Below are positions 35,311-45,078 of a stretch of DNA of 64,000 nt, piece after piece. Location: positions 895,781-959,780 of the forward strand of contig NZ_JH556658.1 in NCBI RefSeq assembly GCF_000179595.2, read 5' to 3'. The position numbers and the translations under genes were made by a program. The notes below the pieces were generated by a model. It was given only the letters and a program-made list of their open reading frames with translations. It was not told the origin of the DNA and did no database searches. The stretch is from Acetivibrio cellulolyticus CD2. Its GTDB lineage: Bacteria > Bacillota > Clostridia > Acetivibrionales > Acetivibrionaceae. Every line of letters begins with the position of its first letter. Positions within the stretch are counted from its first letter, which is position 1.

Positions 35311-37686
35311 TCAGAGGTTGCCTCCTAGCGATTTAATCACGTCCATAAGGTTTTGCAATGGGTGACCGTATAATCCTGTCCAGCCCCCCGTTATGCCATT
35401 GAGATCATTTATTTCCGCAGTACACGCAGATGTCGCCGGAATGTAAGCAAGTCCTATACTTCCGGCTGGGATAGATTTCAATAAGTCGGATGCAGCTGCG
35501 GTCGGCATATCGGCAGGTTCACCACCGCCGGTTGCAGGTCTTGAGTTTGTTTTGTTAGATTGCTGCACCAAATAATTAGCATCCTGAATCGCAGATGAGA
35601 TCGGCAGGTCCGAAGTATCTACGTTTTTAGGTGTCCAGTGATTAATAAACCCTCCAGCTATGTTTCCACCTGAACCCTCGTTAACTGAATAGATGTAAAA
35701 TAAAACAGGTGAAACACCAGCAGCTTTAACTGCATTTGTGACCTCTCTTATATTGTCAGCATTAAGATTATATTTTGCATTCTTGCTCGCACAATTACTT
35801 TTACTTAGATACCATTGTTCAATAGCACTATCAGATATGCCCCAGGTCGAACTAATAGGCTCTCTACAAAAGTTTTCCACTTGTGAAAGGATAGAACCCG
35901 TACCTCCACCCGTTCCCGAAGAAGCATCTGGTACAGTAACAGAAGGATTATCCTTAGGTTTAGTTGATATATCATATTTCGGTATTTTAATTATCTGACC
36001 AACGGATATAATGTTTACATTCTGAATATTATTAAATTCTGCCAGTTCTGCTACAGTCGTATCATATTGTTTAGCAATTTTGCTTAGCGTATCCCCAGAC
36101 TTTACTACATATTCTTTGCAAACTGTATTTGTAGTCTGTTGTGTAGCATTTACATTGGTATTCGTTATAGGGTTACTTTGTTGTGTATTTATACTATTTG
36201 TGCCCAAATCGAAATTACCTTTTACACAATCTAATAATACGGTATAATCGTAATAGCTTTTGGCTTCAGAATTTGTATATGCTATATCGTGCCATGTTTG
36301 TTTAGATCCATTTAAATCCTGATTCTCATCACCAATTGTAATCGAACCTAAATGCGGGCCTTTACTTCCATTTGAGTGTGCATATTTAATTTCCGTTACT
36401 ACCCCATTAGTCTTAACAACTTCATAAATGAGAATTATATGCCCTCCATTAGCAGTACGCATTGTACATCCCGGCACAATATCTTTTGCTTTACTTATTT
36501 GGTCACCCTTTTTAGTACTCGTTAAATCAGCAGCTGATATACCATTACCATAAGTAGTACCCCATTCTTCTAAAACCTTTCCGCCTGTTGCTTCATTTAA
36601 AATATATGCTACAAAACCGGAACAATCTATGCCGGTATACCTCTTGTTAGCATCAATAACTGCCTGATATTGCGAAGGATTTGATGCATTCTTACGTAAA
36701 AATTCCCGTATCTTTTCAGGTGTAGCTTTTCCTCCATATAATTCAGTTCCTTTAGGTGTAATATAATATGGTATCTTAACAGTAACACCATCAATAGTAA
36801 AATTTGTATACTGATCAATATATTTCAAAAGAGTATTTTCTGCATTCTTATCCTGGCTATTAGGTTTTTCAGGTTTTAAAATAGCTTCATTCTTAGAATT
36901 AATTCCATTACCTTTATATGGGACCTTCATGTTTTTAAACAAATGCTCCCATGTAGTTTGACCGACTTTACCTTCATATTCGCCAAAGTTCCAGAGACCA
37001 TGTTGTTTTTTATATTTATTTACCGCTGCCAATGTATTCTCGCCAAACTTTCCGTCTTCCTCTAAAGCCCTGCCTAAATCATCTGTAATTTTGAGCTCGT
37101 TTAATCTTTTTTGCAGCAATAAAACCTCTTCCTTGTATTTACTTGGATCATAAGACAATATGCCCTTTAGTTCCGGTATATCTGCTTTCTTTACTTCTAT
37201 TGGCTTTACCTCTTTATTATTCACAGTAACGCCTTTTTCATCGAAGTATTTCTTTATCTCATTTAAAGTTATAATAGTACCTATAGGTGAACCGAAAATT
37301 CCAAACCCAATTAGTATTTTTAGAATAGATTCTAACTTTTTTCTTATTGAACTTAGCTTATCTAATACATTTAAAAATATATTACTGCCCGATTTCTTCT
37401 GGCTTATTTTATTCAATTCTTTTTCGATATTTTTCTCTGCATCCTCATATGCTTTAGCAGTATCTGAAAGGAATTTTGCTATATCAGTCAAGCTTCTCTC
37501 ATTCTCATCTACAGCTTCACATACCTTCTTAAAATCTCTGTCAATATTTCTTTCATTTTTTATGTCAGAATCAAGTGATTTCCTTATATTTTGGAGGCTA
37601 TTCTCTATTTGGCTCAACTTCTGTGAAAGCTTTTTAAATTCAGCTTCGCAACGTTGCAAAGCTTCATTCTTTACTGCTATTGACAT
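35311..37686 (-). CDS. T7SS-type wall hydrolase: export domain, peptidoglycan-binding, NlpC/P60-type, LysM, lysozyme-like
   Basis: The first 250 residues are closely similar to those of the protein at 30485-32707: export domain with SLDSDIK turn and AYEDAE, hydrophobic stretch at about 120-140, peptidoglycan-binding-1 at about 186-250. The M23 unit is replaced by an NlpC/P60 or CHAP-like amidase at about 330-440 ([14 protein letters not shown] with catalytic Cys, [11 protein letters not shown] with His). A LysM follows at about 520-567, then a C-terminal domain (600-791) with [14 protein letters not shown], which looks lysozyme-like. The ribosome site and 19 bp upstream match the paralogue, then homology stops, so the T7SS promoter is missing here. 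Confidence 0.9.
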   Translation of the reverse strand: MSIAVKNEALQRCEAEFKKLSQKLSQIENSLQNIRKSLDSDIKNERNIDRDFKKVCEAVDENERSLTDIAKFLSDTAKAYEDAEKNIEKELNKISQKKSGSNIFLNVLDKLSSIRKKLESILKILIGFGIFGSPIGTIITLNEIKKYFDEKGVTVNNKEVKPIEVKKADIPELKGILSYDPSKYKEEVLLLQKRLNELKITDDLGRALEEDGKFGENTLAAVNKYKKQHGLWNFGEYEGKVGQTTWEHLFKNMKVPYKGNGINSKNEAILKPEKPNSQDKNAENTLLKYIDQYTNFTIDGVTVKIPYYITPKGTELYGGKATPEKIREFLRKNASNPSQYQAVIDANKRYTGIDCSGFVAYILNEATGGKVLEEWGTTYGNGISAADLTSTKKGDQISKAKDIVPGCTMRTANGGHIILIYEVVKTNGVVTEIKYAHSNGSKGPHLGSITIGDENQDLNGSKQTWHDIAYTNSEAKSYYDYTVLLDCVKGNFDLGTNSINTQQSNPITNTNVNATQQTTNTVCKEYVVKSGDTLSKIAKQYDTTVAELAEFNNIQNVNIISVGQIIKIPKYDISTKPKDNPSVTVPDASSGTGGGTGSILSQVENFCREPISSTWGISDSAIEQWYLSKSNCASKNAKYNLNADNIREVTNAVKAAGVSPVLFYIYSVNEGSGGNIAGGFINHWTPKNVDTSDLPISSAIQDANYLVQQSNKTNSRPATGGGEPADMPTAAASDLLKSIPAGSIGLAYIPATSACTAEINDLNGITGGWTGLYGHPLQNLMDVIKSLGGNL

Positions 37687-37756
37687 AATTTATCCTCCTG
37701 TATAGAACCCTTTAGTGAAAAAAATCCGGTGAATCCTAAACTTAAAGGTTATATAA

Positions 37757-38755
37757 TTAGGGATTACAAACCGGACAAGGCATATAACCGTTTGCAGCAC
37801 ATTCTGCTTTAGAATCAAGCACCTCAATTTCGTCACTTGTTTCTACTTCAGGAGCTATTATGCTACAACCTTGCTTATGATAAAATTTCTGAATCATTCC
37901 AGGGCTAATTTCTCTTTCTTCAAGTATATATTTGGAAGACTTAACCAGCCTTGCCCCACCAAGAGCATAGCTGTTGATTCTCTCACCAGATAAACCTATT
38001 GGCATACCTTGAAAAAATACAAGCATTCCAACGTCATCTACAGTCTTATACCAATCTCCATCCTTTATTTGCGGAAGAGTAAAGTTATATGAAATGCCAA
38101 ACATTCTGGCAATATCATTATGCTTGTTAATTGTAAAATTAACATCTTTTTTTAAGTCCTCTATAATAGTTTTTCTTCTTAGCTGATCAAATAGTTTATC
38201 ATCCTTCATAAAATCCGGACATGACCCTAGTCCGATTTTTTCAGCAACCTGATCACGAGTACCGGTAAACATCTCCTTGCTTCCAGTTTCCACCACTGTC
38301 AGACTGTTATCGAGAGTAAAAATGTACACATAGCTCCCATCAGAATAGGAAAAGGATTGTTTCGGATTACACACCAATTTCATTTCTTTTTCGTGTTTTG
38401 AATTGTAGTATTCCTGATTTGATACCACATAATATCCATCATAATCTACAACAACTATGCATGAAATATACCCCTGAAGCTTCTTAGCCTCAATGCTGTT
38501 TTCAAGCAGATTGAAATTTATATTCATGGAATTCAGGAATTCCCGAACACCATTTTCCTTATTGATCTCTATGTTCTTACCGGCTCCACCTTCAATCATG
38601 CCCACAACACCATCTTCAACCGCAGTGTCCAGTATCCTGTTTATTTCTATTTTCTTATACGCTGCTGCTTCGACGTATTGTGCCTTTATATCCAACAATA
38701 GGTTAAGCGGAAGAATGATAATAACAAAAAGTATAGCAAGGTCAGTTATTTTCAT
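37757..38755 (-). CDS. Tad-locus single-pass surface protein
   Basis: 332 residues. One N-terminal helix (LAILFVIIILPLNLLLDI) is followed by AQYVEAAAYKKIEINRILD, the layout of a TadE/TadF-like pseudopilin, and a large outer domain of about 300 residues. The end has paired cysteines (AECAANGYMPCPVCNP). No family is recognised beyond that. It overlaps the preceding gene by 14 bp and is the last gene of the Tad-like operon, with ribosome site GGAGGAATG. It may be a tip or minor subunit. A fold-back of imperfect AATCCTAA/TTAGGGATT lies just downstream. Confidence 0.65.
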   Translation of the reverse strand: MKITDLAILFVIIILPLNLLLDIKAQYVEAAAYKKIEINRILDTAVEDGVVGMIEGGAGKNIEINKENGVREFLNSMNINFNLLENSIEAKKLQGYISCIVVVDYDGYYVVSNQEYYNSKHEKEMKLVCNPKQSFSYSDGSYVYIFTLDNSLTVVETGSKEMFTGTRDQVAEKIGLGSCPDFMKDDKLFDQLRRKTIIEDLKKDVNFTINKHNDIARMFGISYNFTLPQIKDGDWYKTVDDVGMLVFFQGMPIGLSGERINSYALGGARLVKSSKYILEEREISPGMIQKFYHKQGCSIIAPEVETSDEIEVLDSKAECAANGYMPCPVCNP

Positions 38756-39380
38756 CTTTAATCATTCCTCCATACCTTACGTAAATTTTTTGTGCACTAA
38801 GGCTTGTATTGTATAGCATTTCTTGAAGTCTTGTAGCCATTGTCTTATTTTTATTGTAAACCGTTACGGCAAAGTAATCTCCTTTTTCAAGTTCATAATT
38901 TCTATTTTCGCCTTCCACAATTGGATGGTCTGGGAACATAGACTCTAAAATTGTACCGTTATAATATGTTCTATAACCAACAACAAAATCAACAGGCCCA
39001 ATATCCTCTTCTTCAGCTTCAGCTTCACCCTCTGCTGGGTCCTCCGTATCTGCTTCATCCGCTTCATCTGCATCATCCGCAAGAGGTGCCGAAACGCCAG
39101 CTGTAGGGTCATCATATACGGGATCGTATCTTTTTTTTCTATGCTCCATTTTTATTTCATATAAATTGTTGGTAGCTGCAAGTCTGCTTGAAAATTCCTC
39201 ATACATAACTGGGGTAATATATCCAAGATTCCTTACAGAATCAACAAACTTTGAAGTCTCAGTTAGAACATATATCCTACTTGTTTCATCAAGTCTTTCA
39301 AACTCATTCTTTGTAGGATAAATAAATAATAATAACACTGCTAAAACTATTGCAATTATTTTGCCCAATGAATCTCCCAT
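38742..39380 (-). CDS. Tad-locus pilin-like protein with acidic linker
   Basis: 212 residues. A single N-terminal helix (IIAIVLAVLLLFIYP) is followed by an outer part with a striking acidic linker at about 97-127 (ADDADEADEADTEDPAEGEA) and a small domain (VDFVVGYRTYYNGTILESMF onward). The acidic linker is highly GC-rich for this DNA. No family is recognised. It lies downstream of three further pilin-like genes and a hairpin, and overlaps the next gene. It is probably a minor pilin of the Tad-like apparatus. Confidence 0.65.
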   Translation of the reverse strand: MGDSLGKIIAIVLAVLLLFIYPTKNEFERLDETSRIYVLTETSKFVDSVRNLGYITPVMYEEFSSRLAATNNLYEIKMEHRKKRYDPVYDDPTAGVSAPLADDADEADEADTEDPAEGEAEAEEEDIGPVDFVVGYRTYYNGTILESMFPDHPIVEGENRNYELEKGDYFAVTVYNKNKTMATRLQEMLYNTSLSAQKIYVRYGGMIKDENN

Positions 39381-39405
39381 CGTACCTACCTCGTAATAAC
39401 ATTTT

Positions 39406-39430
39406 AGGCGGGCTTAAAAAAGCCCCGCCC
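39406..39430 (-). other. Intercistronic hairpin in the Tad-like operon
   Basis: GGCGGGCTT pairs with AAGCCCCGCC (one bulged C) around a short A-rich loop, between the genes at 39432-39818 and 38742-39380. It stands out as GC-rich in AT-rich DNA. It may limit or process read-through from the upstream pilin genes, giving more of those transcripts than of the last two genes. Confidence 0.5.
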
Positions 39431-39431
39431 C

Positions 39432-39818
39432 CTATTCAGATTCATATTTAACTGATTCAACTATACCATTTGAATCAATATTCCTCTTAACTTTATAATT
39501 GCCTCTTTCATTAATACTGGAAAAACTAAAATCATCTTTAAATATATCAACATCTTTAGAAATGTACTTGCTATCAACTATAATATCTGCTTCAAGTCCA
39601 TTAATAATGTCGCTGATTATATCTGCTCCAGTCACAGTAGTGTACTCCGAATTATATACTCTATTCTCTGCAACCTCTTTGTCCCTGTTTATTGTACCTG
39701 CCAGCAACTCAACATTCTTTTCCGACAATGGATTCAAAAACAAGAATAACGATAATGCTGAAACAAAAACCAAGATCATAGCCACATCAAATAAAAAATC
39801 AGCTAAATTTTCTCCCAT
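39432..39818 (-). CDS. Tad-locus small pilin-like protein
   Basis: 128 residues. The N-terminal helix (FLFDVAMILVFVSALSLFLF) is followed by a short coiled region and a beta domain ending RNIDSNGIVESVKYESE. This end resembles the end of the neighbour at 39873-40337 (GEVARDNNGRIASITFTQQ), so the two are distant relatives. The sequence TTVTGADIISDI also parallels MTVTGNDVVSAI in that neighbour. It is probably a minor pilin. Ribosome site AAGGATG. Confidence 0.7.
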   Translation of the reverse strand: MGENLADFLFDVAMILVFVSALSLFLFLNPLSEKNVELLAGTINRDKEVAENRVYNSEYTTVTGADIISDIINGLEADIIVDSKYISKDVDIFKDDFSFSSINERGNYKVKRNIDSNGIVESVKYESE

Positions 39819-39872
39819 TTATAATCATCCTTCAGCTTCAATTCATAACATTCATGAAATACACTACAAAAA

Positions 39873-40337
39873 TTACTGTTGTGTGAAAGTTATTGAAGCA
39901 ATTCTTCCATTATTATCTCTTGCCACTTCACCTTTAAATCTTCCAGCTGGATTTATGTAAGTTGAAGGAGCTTCAATGTCCTCTGCATCTTCTACTGTTT
40001 TAGAAGCACTAGATAGAGCATTTATATTTGAAGCATTATATGCGTACCAGTTTGATTGGGTAGTTCCTCCCACTCCTGTTACAACAAGTATTCCAATATA
40101 ATCCTTTGAGCTTTCTACTTTTTCTATTGCACTTACTACATCATTGCCTGTTACCGTCATATTATCGTACATTGTATACTCGCTTTCAGCAAGCTTGTTA
40201 TTCATGCTGTTTATGTTTGTTACTGCATTTGTTGCAGCATCCTTACCTGAATTCATAATAAAGAATCCGATAGTAACAATTGCCATTGTGATTAGTACTG
40301 CTGCCGCGATAATAATTGCTTTTGTTGCGTTTTCCAT
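39873..40337 (-). CDS. Tad-locus pilin-like protein, likely major subunit
   Basis: 154 residues with N-terminal helix (AIIIAAAVLITMAIVTIGFF) near the very start, like Flp or type IV pilin, but no processing site of the G-x4-E kind before it. Then come an amphipathic helix (NAVTNINSMNNKLAESEYTM) and a beta domain with MTVTGNDVVSAIEKVE and RFKGEVARDNNGRIAS. It is the first gene after the TadB/C-like protein, with ribosome site GTGAGGAGA. Proteins of this type are common in clostridia beside CpaF genes. The lack of a processing site suggests it may keep its N-terminus. Confidence 0.7.
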   Translation of the reverse strand: MENATKAIIIAAAVLITMAIVTIGFFIMNSGKDAATNAVTNINSMNNKLAESEYTMYDNMTVTGNDVVSAIEKVESSKDYIGILVVTGVGGTTQSNWYAYNASNINALSSASKTVEDAEDIEAPSTYINPAGRFKGEVARDNNGRIASITFTQQ

Positions 40338-40372
40338 AAAAAATTCTCCTCACTTTTATAAAATTAGATTTT

Positions 40373-42397
40373 CTAAATTGAATTACCCATTTGGCTTGAG
40401 TAGTCCATTAACTGATTTATACTAATTAGTATAAACGGCAAAAGGATATAGAGAAATATTGTTGCAATAAGCGGTACAAACGCTATCATTTTCCCCCACA
40501 TTCCCTTCTTATTTAAAGTAATTTCATTATCCATTTTTCTTTTTTCCTGGTAATACCCCCTTTCAACTTTCAACTGGTCAAATGCCCTTACTATTGGTAT
40601 TTTATCCGAAGCAGATTGAAGATTCTCTACAATTCTGCTAAAAGGAACAAAGGGTTCATCAATCTTTAACTGCTCTAAGGCTTCCATATCACCATTTTCA
40701 AAGTTATTCAGGCACTTGCTTATAGAATCCTTAAATACCACAGCAAATTGCTCCATCCATTTAAGTATATCCTCTACTGAGACTCTGTCTATATGCATAA
40801 GCATTAATATGATGGCATGGTATTGCATAACTTCATCTTCCATATTCATCTGAATAACTTTTTTCCTGAACAAAATTAACCAGTAAGGAATATTATAAGA
40901 TATTACAGCTATTAAAAGACATATCAAAAGTTCCCACCATTTAAAATACTCCTCACGATATTTTTTCAACTTTTCTATAATCCTTTTAGAAGCTATACCT
41001 GCAAGTGTTTTGTCTTCTATCACGCCATATTCCAAAACCGCTTTTTCTACTGTTTTAAAGTCAACTCTCTTATTACCGTATTTCTGTATAATCTCACGAT
41101 CCATTTTAAGCATTTCTTCTTCAGCTTTTTTGTCTGTATTTTTATCATCAGTCATCAAGCTCTCAGAAGTATATAATATATTGTGCTTAGAAATTGAATG
41201 TATGTTTACAAAAACAAAAATGCATACAAATAAAGCTGCAATCAAATATATTATTCTTCTTAAGTAAAAGTGCTCAACTCTCTGGTTCATGCCTACTGAT
41301 TTCAGCAAATCACCGTATTTTAAGGCCTTATTATACTGTTTATTCTTGAGTATACTTATAAAGCCTGCTAATACAGGAATTTTAAGTAATCTTTGATAAA
41401 TCCCGTTATCATATTCATTGTGCTGGTAATCACTTTTTAGTGTATTTATAAGTTTATAGGATAGTATTACCAGCAAAAACAATACTATCTGCACCACGAA
41501 ACCATATGGTCCTTGAAAGTAGTCTACCATTTCAGGTAAATTGCTTTTCCCCCAACTTTCTAAAGGCTTTAATGTAAATATTGGAGCCAAAGCTATTATT
41601 GACAGACTATTAAAAAGATAGTCCAGCTTTTGACGCCTTAACATTTCAAGGTTTATTTCCTGCTTCAAATAATTGAGGTTTGTCAGGAACATGGATTCAT
41701 CATCAACTATTTTATCACCAAACTTTTGTACAGTATAACAGTTTGCAATAAAAGTTTTAAAAAATTTGTTCGGTGCAAGTTCGTTGTACTTTTCTATCTC
41801 ATTCTCAGGATCGTCTGATGTCAGTATTTCGTACATCCTGGTTGCATGTATCGACATTTCATATTTGCAATCATTAATCGAATCATATACTGCTTCGTCA
41901 ATCATTCCATGTTCATGGTAGTGATGCCTTACATCTCCAAGGAACTTATCAAACTGAACTATAAGCTTTTTCTCTATACCATCAACAAGCATGTTAATTA
42001 TCTGGTTGTGTACAATAACAACCGTTATAAGAGAAATTATAAAATAGTATAGATTGAGATCCAAAAGCATTAACACTACCAGCATGGCAAAAACTGCTGA
42101 GAATGATATCGCAGCAAATTTCATAGTTTTTCTGGAAACTGTCCAGTTATCTGACATTTCCAACATCTCAATCCTTTTTCTTATCCTTCGTAAGTACTTT
42201 TTGGTAAGAAAAAACTTGCTAAAATATGTATAAGTACTGAACCATATATCATTACCTTTACTTCTGTATACCTGCTTTTTAAATTTTTTTGATTTTTTCT
42301 TTTTATCCATGCTGAGTGCTGCAAAAATGGCAATTACACAAATTATTATTATAAACGCCATTGCTGCAATTAGAATTCTTATCCGCTGGCTATTCAT
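40373..42397 (-). CDS. TadB/TadC-like (GspF-type) inner-membrane protein
   Basis: About 674 residues, roughly double one TadB or TadC unit. Membrane helices lie at about 8-30, 70-130, 290-325, 380-400, 490-510 and 635-660. The second half carries a GspF-type cytosolic helix bundle (ILMLMHIDRVSVEDILKWM onward, DKIPIVRAFDQLKVERG). It looks like TadB and TadC fused in one chain. The ATG at 42397 overlaps the cpaF stop by 8 bp with GGGGTG six bases upstream. It would form the platform for the CpaF motor. Confidence 0.8.
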   Translation of the reverse strand: MNSQRIRILIAAMAFIIIICVIAIFAALSMDKKKKSKKFKKQVYRSKGNDIWFSTYTYFSKFFLTKKYLRRIRKRIEMLEMSDNWTVSRKTMKFAAISFSAVFAMLVVLMLLDLNLYYFIISLITVVIVHNQIINMLVDGIEKKLIVQFDKFLGDVRHHYHEHGMIDEAVYDSINDCKYEMSIHATRMYEILTSDDPENEIEKYNELAPNKFFKTFIANCYTVQKFGDKIVDDESMFLTNLNYLKQEINLEMLRRQKLDYLFNSLSIIALAPIFTLKPLESWGKSNLPEMVDYFQGPYGFVVQIVLFLLVILSYKLINTLKSDYQHNEYDNGIYQRLLKIPVLAGFISILKNKQYNKALKYGDLLKSVGMNQRVEHFYLRRIIYLIAALFVCIFVFVNIHSISKHNILYTSESLMTDDKNTDKKAEEEMLKMDREIIQKYGNKRVDFKTVEKAVLEYGVIEDKTLAGIASKRIIEKLKKYREEYFKWWELLICLLIAVISYNIPYWLILFRKKVIQMNMEDEVMQYHAIILMLMHIDRVSVEDILKWMEQFAVVFKDSISKCLNNFENGDMEALEQLKIDEPFVPFSRIVENLQSASDKIPIVRAFDQLKVERGYYQEKRKMDNEITLNKKGMWGKMIAFVPLIATIFLYILLPFILISINQLMDYSSQMGNSI

Positions 42398-44264
42398 AAG
42401 CAACACCCCAGCCCTCTTTCAAGAACAAGTTAAACTCGTCCTTCTCCTCCTCATTTAAGTGGCTGCATATCTCATCAAAGCTTTTTTTGCTGATAGGATT
42501 TGCAACTTTGTATTCACCATTATCCCACACAATAATATCACGAGTTTCAAATGTTTTACGGTCTGTAACCCTTGTAAAATACTCCTTTACAGTATCAGCA
42601 AACGCACGCATGGTTTCTTCCTGTGTCTTCCCTTCCTTATAGGTCTCAGGGTAATCAGATTCATCTATAACAGGAATTATCTCGGTTATTCTTTGAATAT
42701 ACCTGTGTCCGGAGATGTCTTTATAAAGGTGTATATCAAAGTTAACAACTTCTGCAACCTGTCTTTCAGCTACCTTCTCATTGCTGAAAACCCTTGTTTG
42801 CAAAAGATTATTTCTCAAAGCCAGCACTAGGTCGCTTGAAGTTTTGGCGTGGTGCGTAAAAATAGTAAAGAGTGATGCAACCTGTGCCATCTGAATCATC
42901 CAACTTGCTACCGGAGCTGTGGCAACCTCACCCATTATGTTTACCGTACCATCGGTCTTTTTCTGGAGGTCAAGACCTTCCTGACCTGATACTGTAGAAG
43001 TTTCCCTAAATGATACTATATTTCTTTTCGGATACAACTTTCGAAGATGCAGCTCAAAAGCCATCTCCTGTATCCTTAGTGTAAAGGTATAGTTTATAAA
43101 TTTGACTATGGACATGAGAAGAGTTGTTTTTCCTGTACCCTGGAATCCTGTAACAGCTGTAACTCTGCATCCCTTTACAAGCCACTTCATACAATCAATA
43201 GCAAGCTTGCTGTTTTTGTCAGTTATCAGGTCTTCTGGTTCTTTATTCTCGGCACTGTCAAATTTTCTTACAAAAAATACCCACGATTCACAAAAAGGAG
43301 GTCTTGCAACAACAACACGGCTTCCATCCTTCATTTCATTAACCTTGTAACCATTAGTCTCGGAGAGCTGCCCTGGATTGTTATACCTGTAGATGTTTTT
43401 ACACACCCTTATAAGCTCCTGCTCTGAACCAAAACTTAAAAATTCAAGATGAATTGTCTTACCTTTAAAGAATATCCATACACTGTCATAAGACATCGGT
43501 AAACTGGAAAGAACACCGCCATTATAATCAAATTGTTGGAAGAAAGAACTTGGAATACCTGATACGCCTCCGCTAACCCCATCAATTTTCATATCTCTTA
43601 TTTCATCTATAACCCCATATCCTTTATAGCGTTGGTATAATCTTTGAACAATAACATTGAGCTTATCATCAAAGCTTGTCAGCCTCTTAACCTTTTGTAT
43701 GTATGCCTGCTCAATTTCCTCTGAAGTTATAGCATATCTTATTCCATCGCCGTCATTTCCCTCTTCAAGCCCTTTTGCATTATCTAGAGTATTTTCCTCT
43801 AAAAGCATTTCCAACGCTTTTAGGTCATGTTTCTTTTTATATACATACAACAAAATCTCAAACTTGTCCTGAATGCTTAATTCTTTTGCACTGTTGAAAT
43901 TCATAATTTTATCTATATTTGATTCATCTATTTTATAAGTCTTTAGCAATATGTCTCTTATGTAATTTTTTACATAATTCTTTGCATTTATATCACCATA
44001 TATACAAGTCTTTAACGCTTTTCTCAACTCATTCTTATTTTGCACTCTTTTCTCAAATTCTTCCCTGGTAATATTCATAGAGTACAGGTTTGTCTTAAGA
44101 ATATCGTTAAATGTATTCTTTATATACTCTAATATAGTATCAAGCTGATATTTGTCTTCGTCTATATCATAATCAAGATATTTTGACTTATTGGCTTTAA
44201 AATAATAAATTATACCTCCGGCAACCCCGGTAATTATAAGCATAATAAGAAATATATTCCGCAT
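42390..44264 (-). CDS. cpaF: CpaF/TadA-type secretion ATPase
   Basis: 624 residues with an extra N-terminal membrane helix (FLIMLIITGVAGGIIYYF), unusual for CpaF. A helical domain of about 200 residues follows, then the secretion-ATPase core. Walker A is TGFQGTGKTTLL at about residue 375. The Walker B/aspartate-box region is NIMGEVATAPVASWMIQMAQ in place of the usual GEVRG, so the Arg is missing, followed by FTIFTHHAKT (His box). It should drive assembly of the pilin-like proteins. The start has AGGTGA four bases upstream. It adjoins the gene at 44265-45077 with no gap. Confidence 0.88.
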   Translation of the reverse strand: MRNIFLIMLIITGVAGGIIYYFKANKSKYLDYDIDEDKYQLDTILEYIKNTFNDILKTNLYSMNITREEFEKRVQNKNELRKALKTCIYGDINAKNYVKNYIRDILLKTYKIDESNIDKIMNFNSAKELSIQDKFEILLYVYKKKHDLKALEMLLEENTLDNAKGLEEGNDGDGIRYAITSEEIEQAYIQKVKRLTSFDDKLNVIVQRLYQRYKGYGVIDEIRDMKIDGVSGGVSGIPSSFFQQFDYNGGVLSSLPMSYDSVWIFFKGKTIHLEFLSFGSEQELIRVCKNIYRYNNPGQLSETNGYKVNEMKDGSRVVVARPPFCESWVFFVRKFDSAENKEPEDLITDKNSKLAIDCMKWLVKGCRVTAVTGFQGTGKTTLLMSIVKFINYTFTLRIQEMAFELHLRKLYPKRNIVSFRETSTVSGQEGLDLQKKTDGTVNIMGEVATAPVASWMIQMAQVASLFTIFTHHAKTSSDLVLALRNNLLQTRVFSNEKVAERQVAEVVNFDIHLYKDISGHRYIQRITEIIPVIDESDYPETYKEGKTQEETMRAFADTVKEYFTRVTDRKTFETRDIIVWDNGEYKVANPISKKSFDEICSHLNEEEKDEFNLFLKEGWGVAYE

Positions 44265-45077
44265 TTAATCACCTATTTTCTTTAGAGAAATATCAACATT
44301 AAGCTTCTTTAATATAAGCTCCACTGTATTACGAACTTCCTGAATAAAGTAATAATTAATGTCATCTTTGCCTGCCTTAAGATTTCTCATTATAAAATCT
44401 AATGCTTTCGCTTCACAGCAAGCATCTGAGAATTCTATGTTGTAGGGTATTACCCCAATACCTGATTTTATGCCGAATTTTCTTTGCAGGGCTTTTGCAT
44501 TGAATCTCGAGTTCCTGTCATACTTGCCTAACAAGAATATGCATTGATCTTTATACTCGCTATATTCCTCAAAAAAATCTTCAATAATATTGTAGTTTTG
44601 ATTGAGGTTGACAACAATCAGATCAGAATGTTCAAATATTTTTTTGGTAGTATCAGCTTGTCCTGGGGCAACATCTACAAAAATCAGATCATAGTAAGAT
44701 TTTGCGTGTGCCAGAATTATATCAATAACTTCATTTATATCCTTTACATACAAATCCTTGTTTGTTATCGACGTACCCACCAACAATTCCAGCTTATTCT
44801 TTATAATGGTTGTCGTATATCTTGATATGTTATCTTTGTCAACCTTATTATACTTAATAAAACTGCTTAACGCATCAATCCCCACATCATTAAGGCTTGA
44901 TAATTCATTTTTTACATAATCTCTGTCAATAAACGATGTCTCCAAGGCACTCCTGTCGAAATGGTTGTGAGTCATTAACACCTTTAATCTATATTCCATT
45001 ATTATCATTGCAGACACCGCAACAAGATTGCATGTTGTGCCCGTCTGGTGATAATTGCTCCAAAATGCTACCTGCAT
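44265..45077 (-). CDS. CpaE-like ParA-family protein, degenerate P-loop
   Basis: 270 residues. The start (QVAFWSNYHQTGTTCNLVAV) occupies the deviant Walker A position but has neither lysine. Later, YDLIFVDVAPGQADT and DLIVVNLNQNYNIIEDFFEE match the ParA/MinD fold, and KFGIKSGIGVIPYNIEFSDA matches the usual late strand. CpaE helps localise Tad pili. Without the lysines it probably binds nucleotide poorly. Ribosome site AAAGGGG. It starts one base after the preceding gene stops, so the two are coupled. Confidence 0.78.
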   Translation of the reverse strand: MQVAFWSNYHQTGTTCNLVAVSAMIIMEYRLKVLMTHNHFDRSALETSFIDRDYVKNELSSLNDVGIDALSSFIKYNKVDKDNISRYTTTIIKNKLELLVGTSITNKDLYVKDINEVIDIILAHAKSYYDLIFVDVAPGQADTTKKIFEHSDLIVVNLNQNYNIIEDFFEEYSEYKDQCIFLLGKYDRNSRFNAKALQRKFGIKSGIGVIPYNIEFSDACCEAKALDFIMRNLKAGKDDINYYFIQEVRNTVELILKKLNVDISLKKIGD

Positions 45078-45078
45078 G

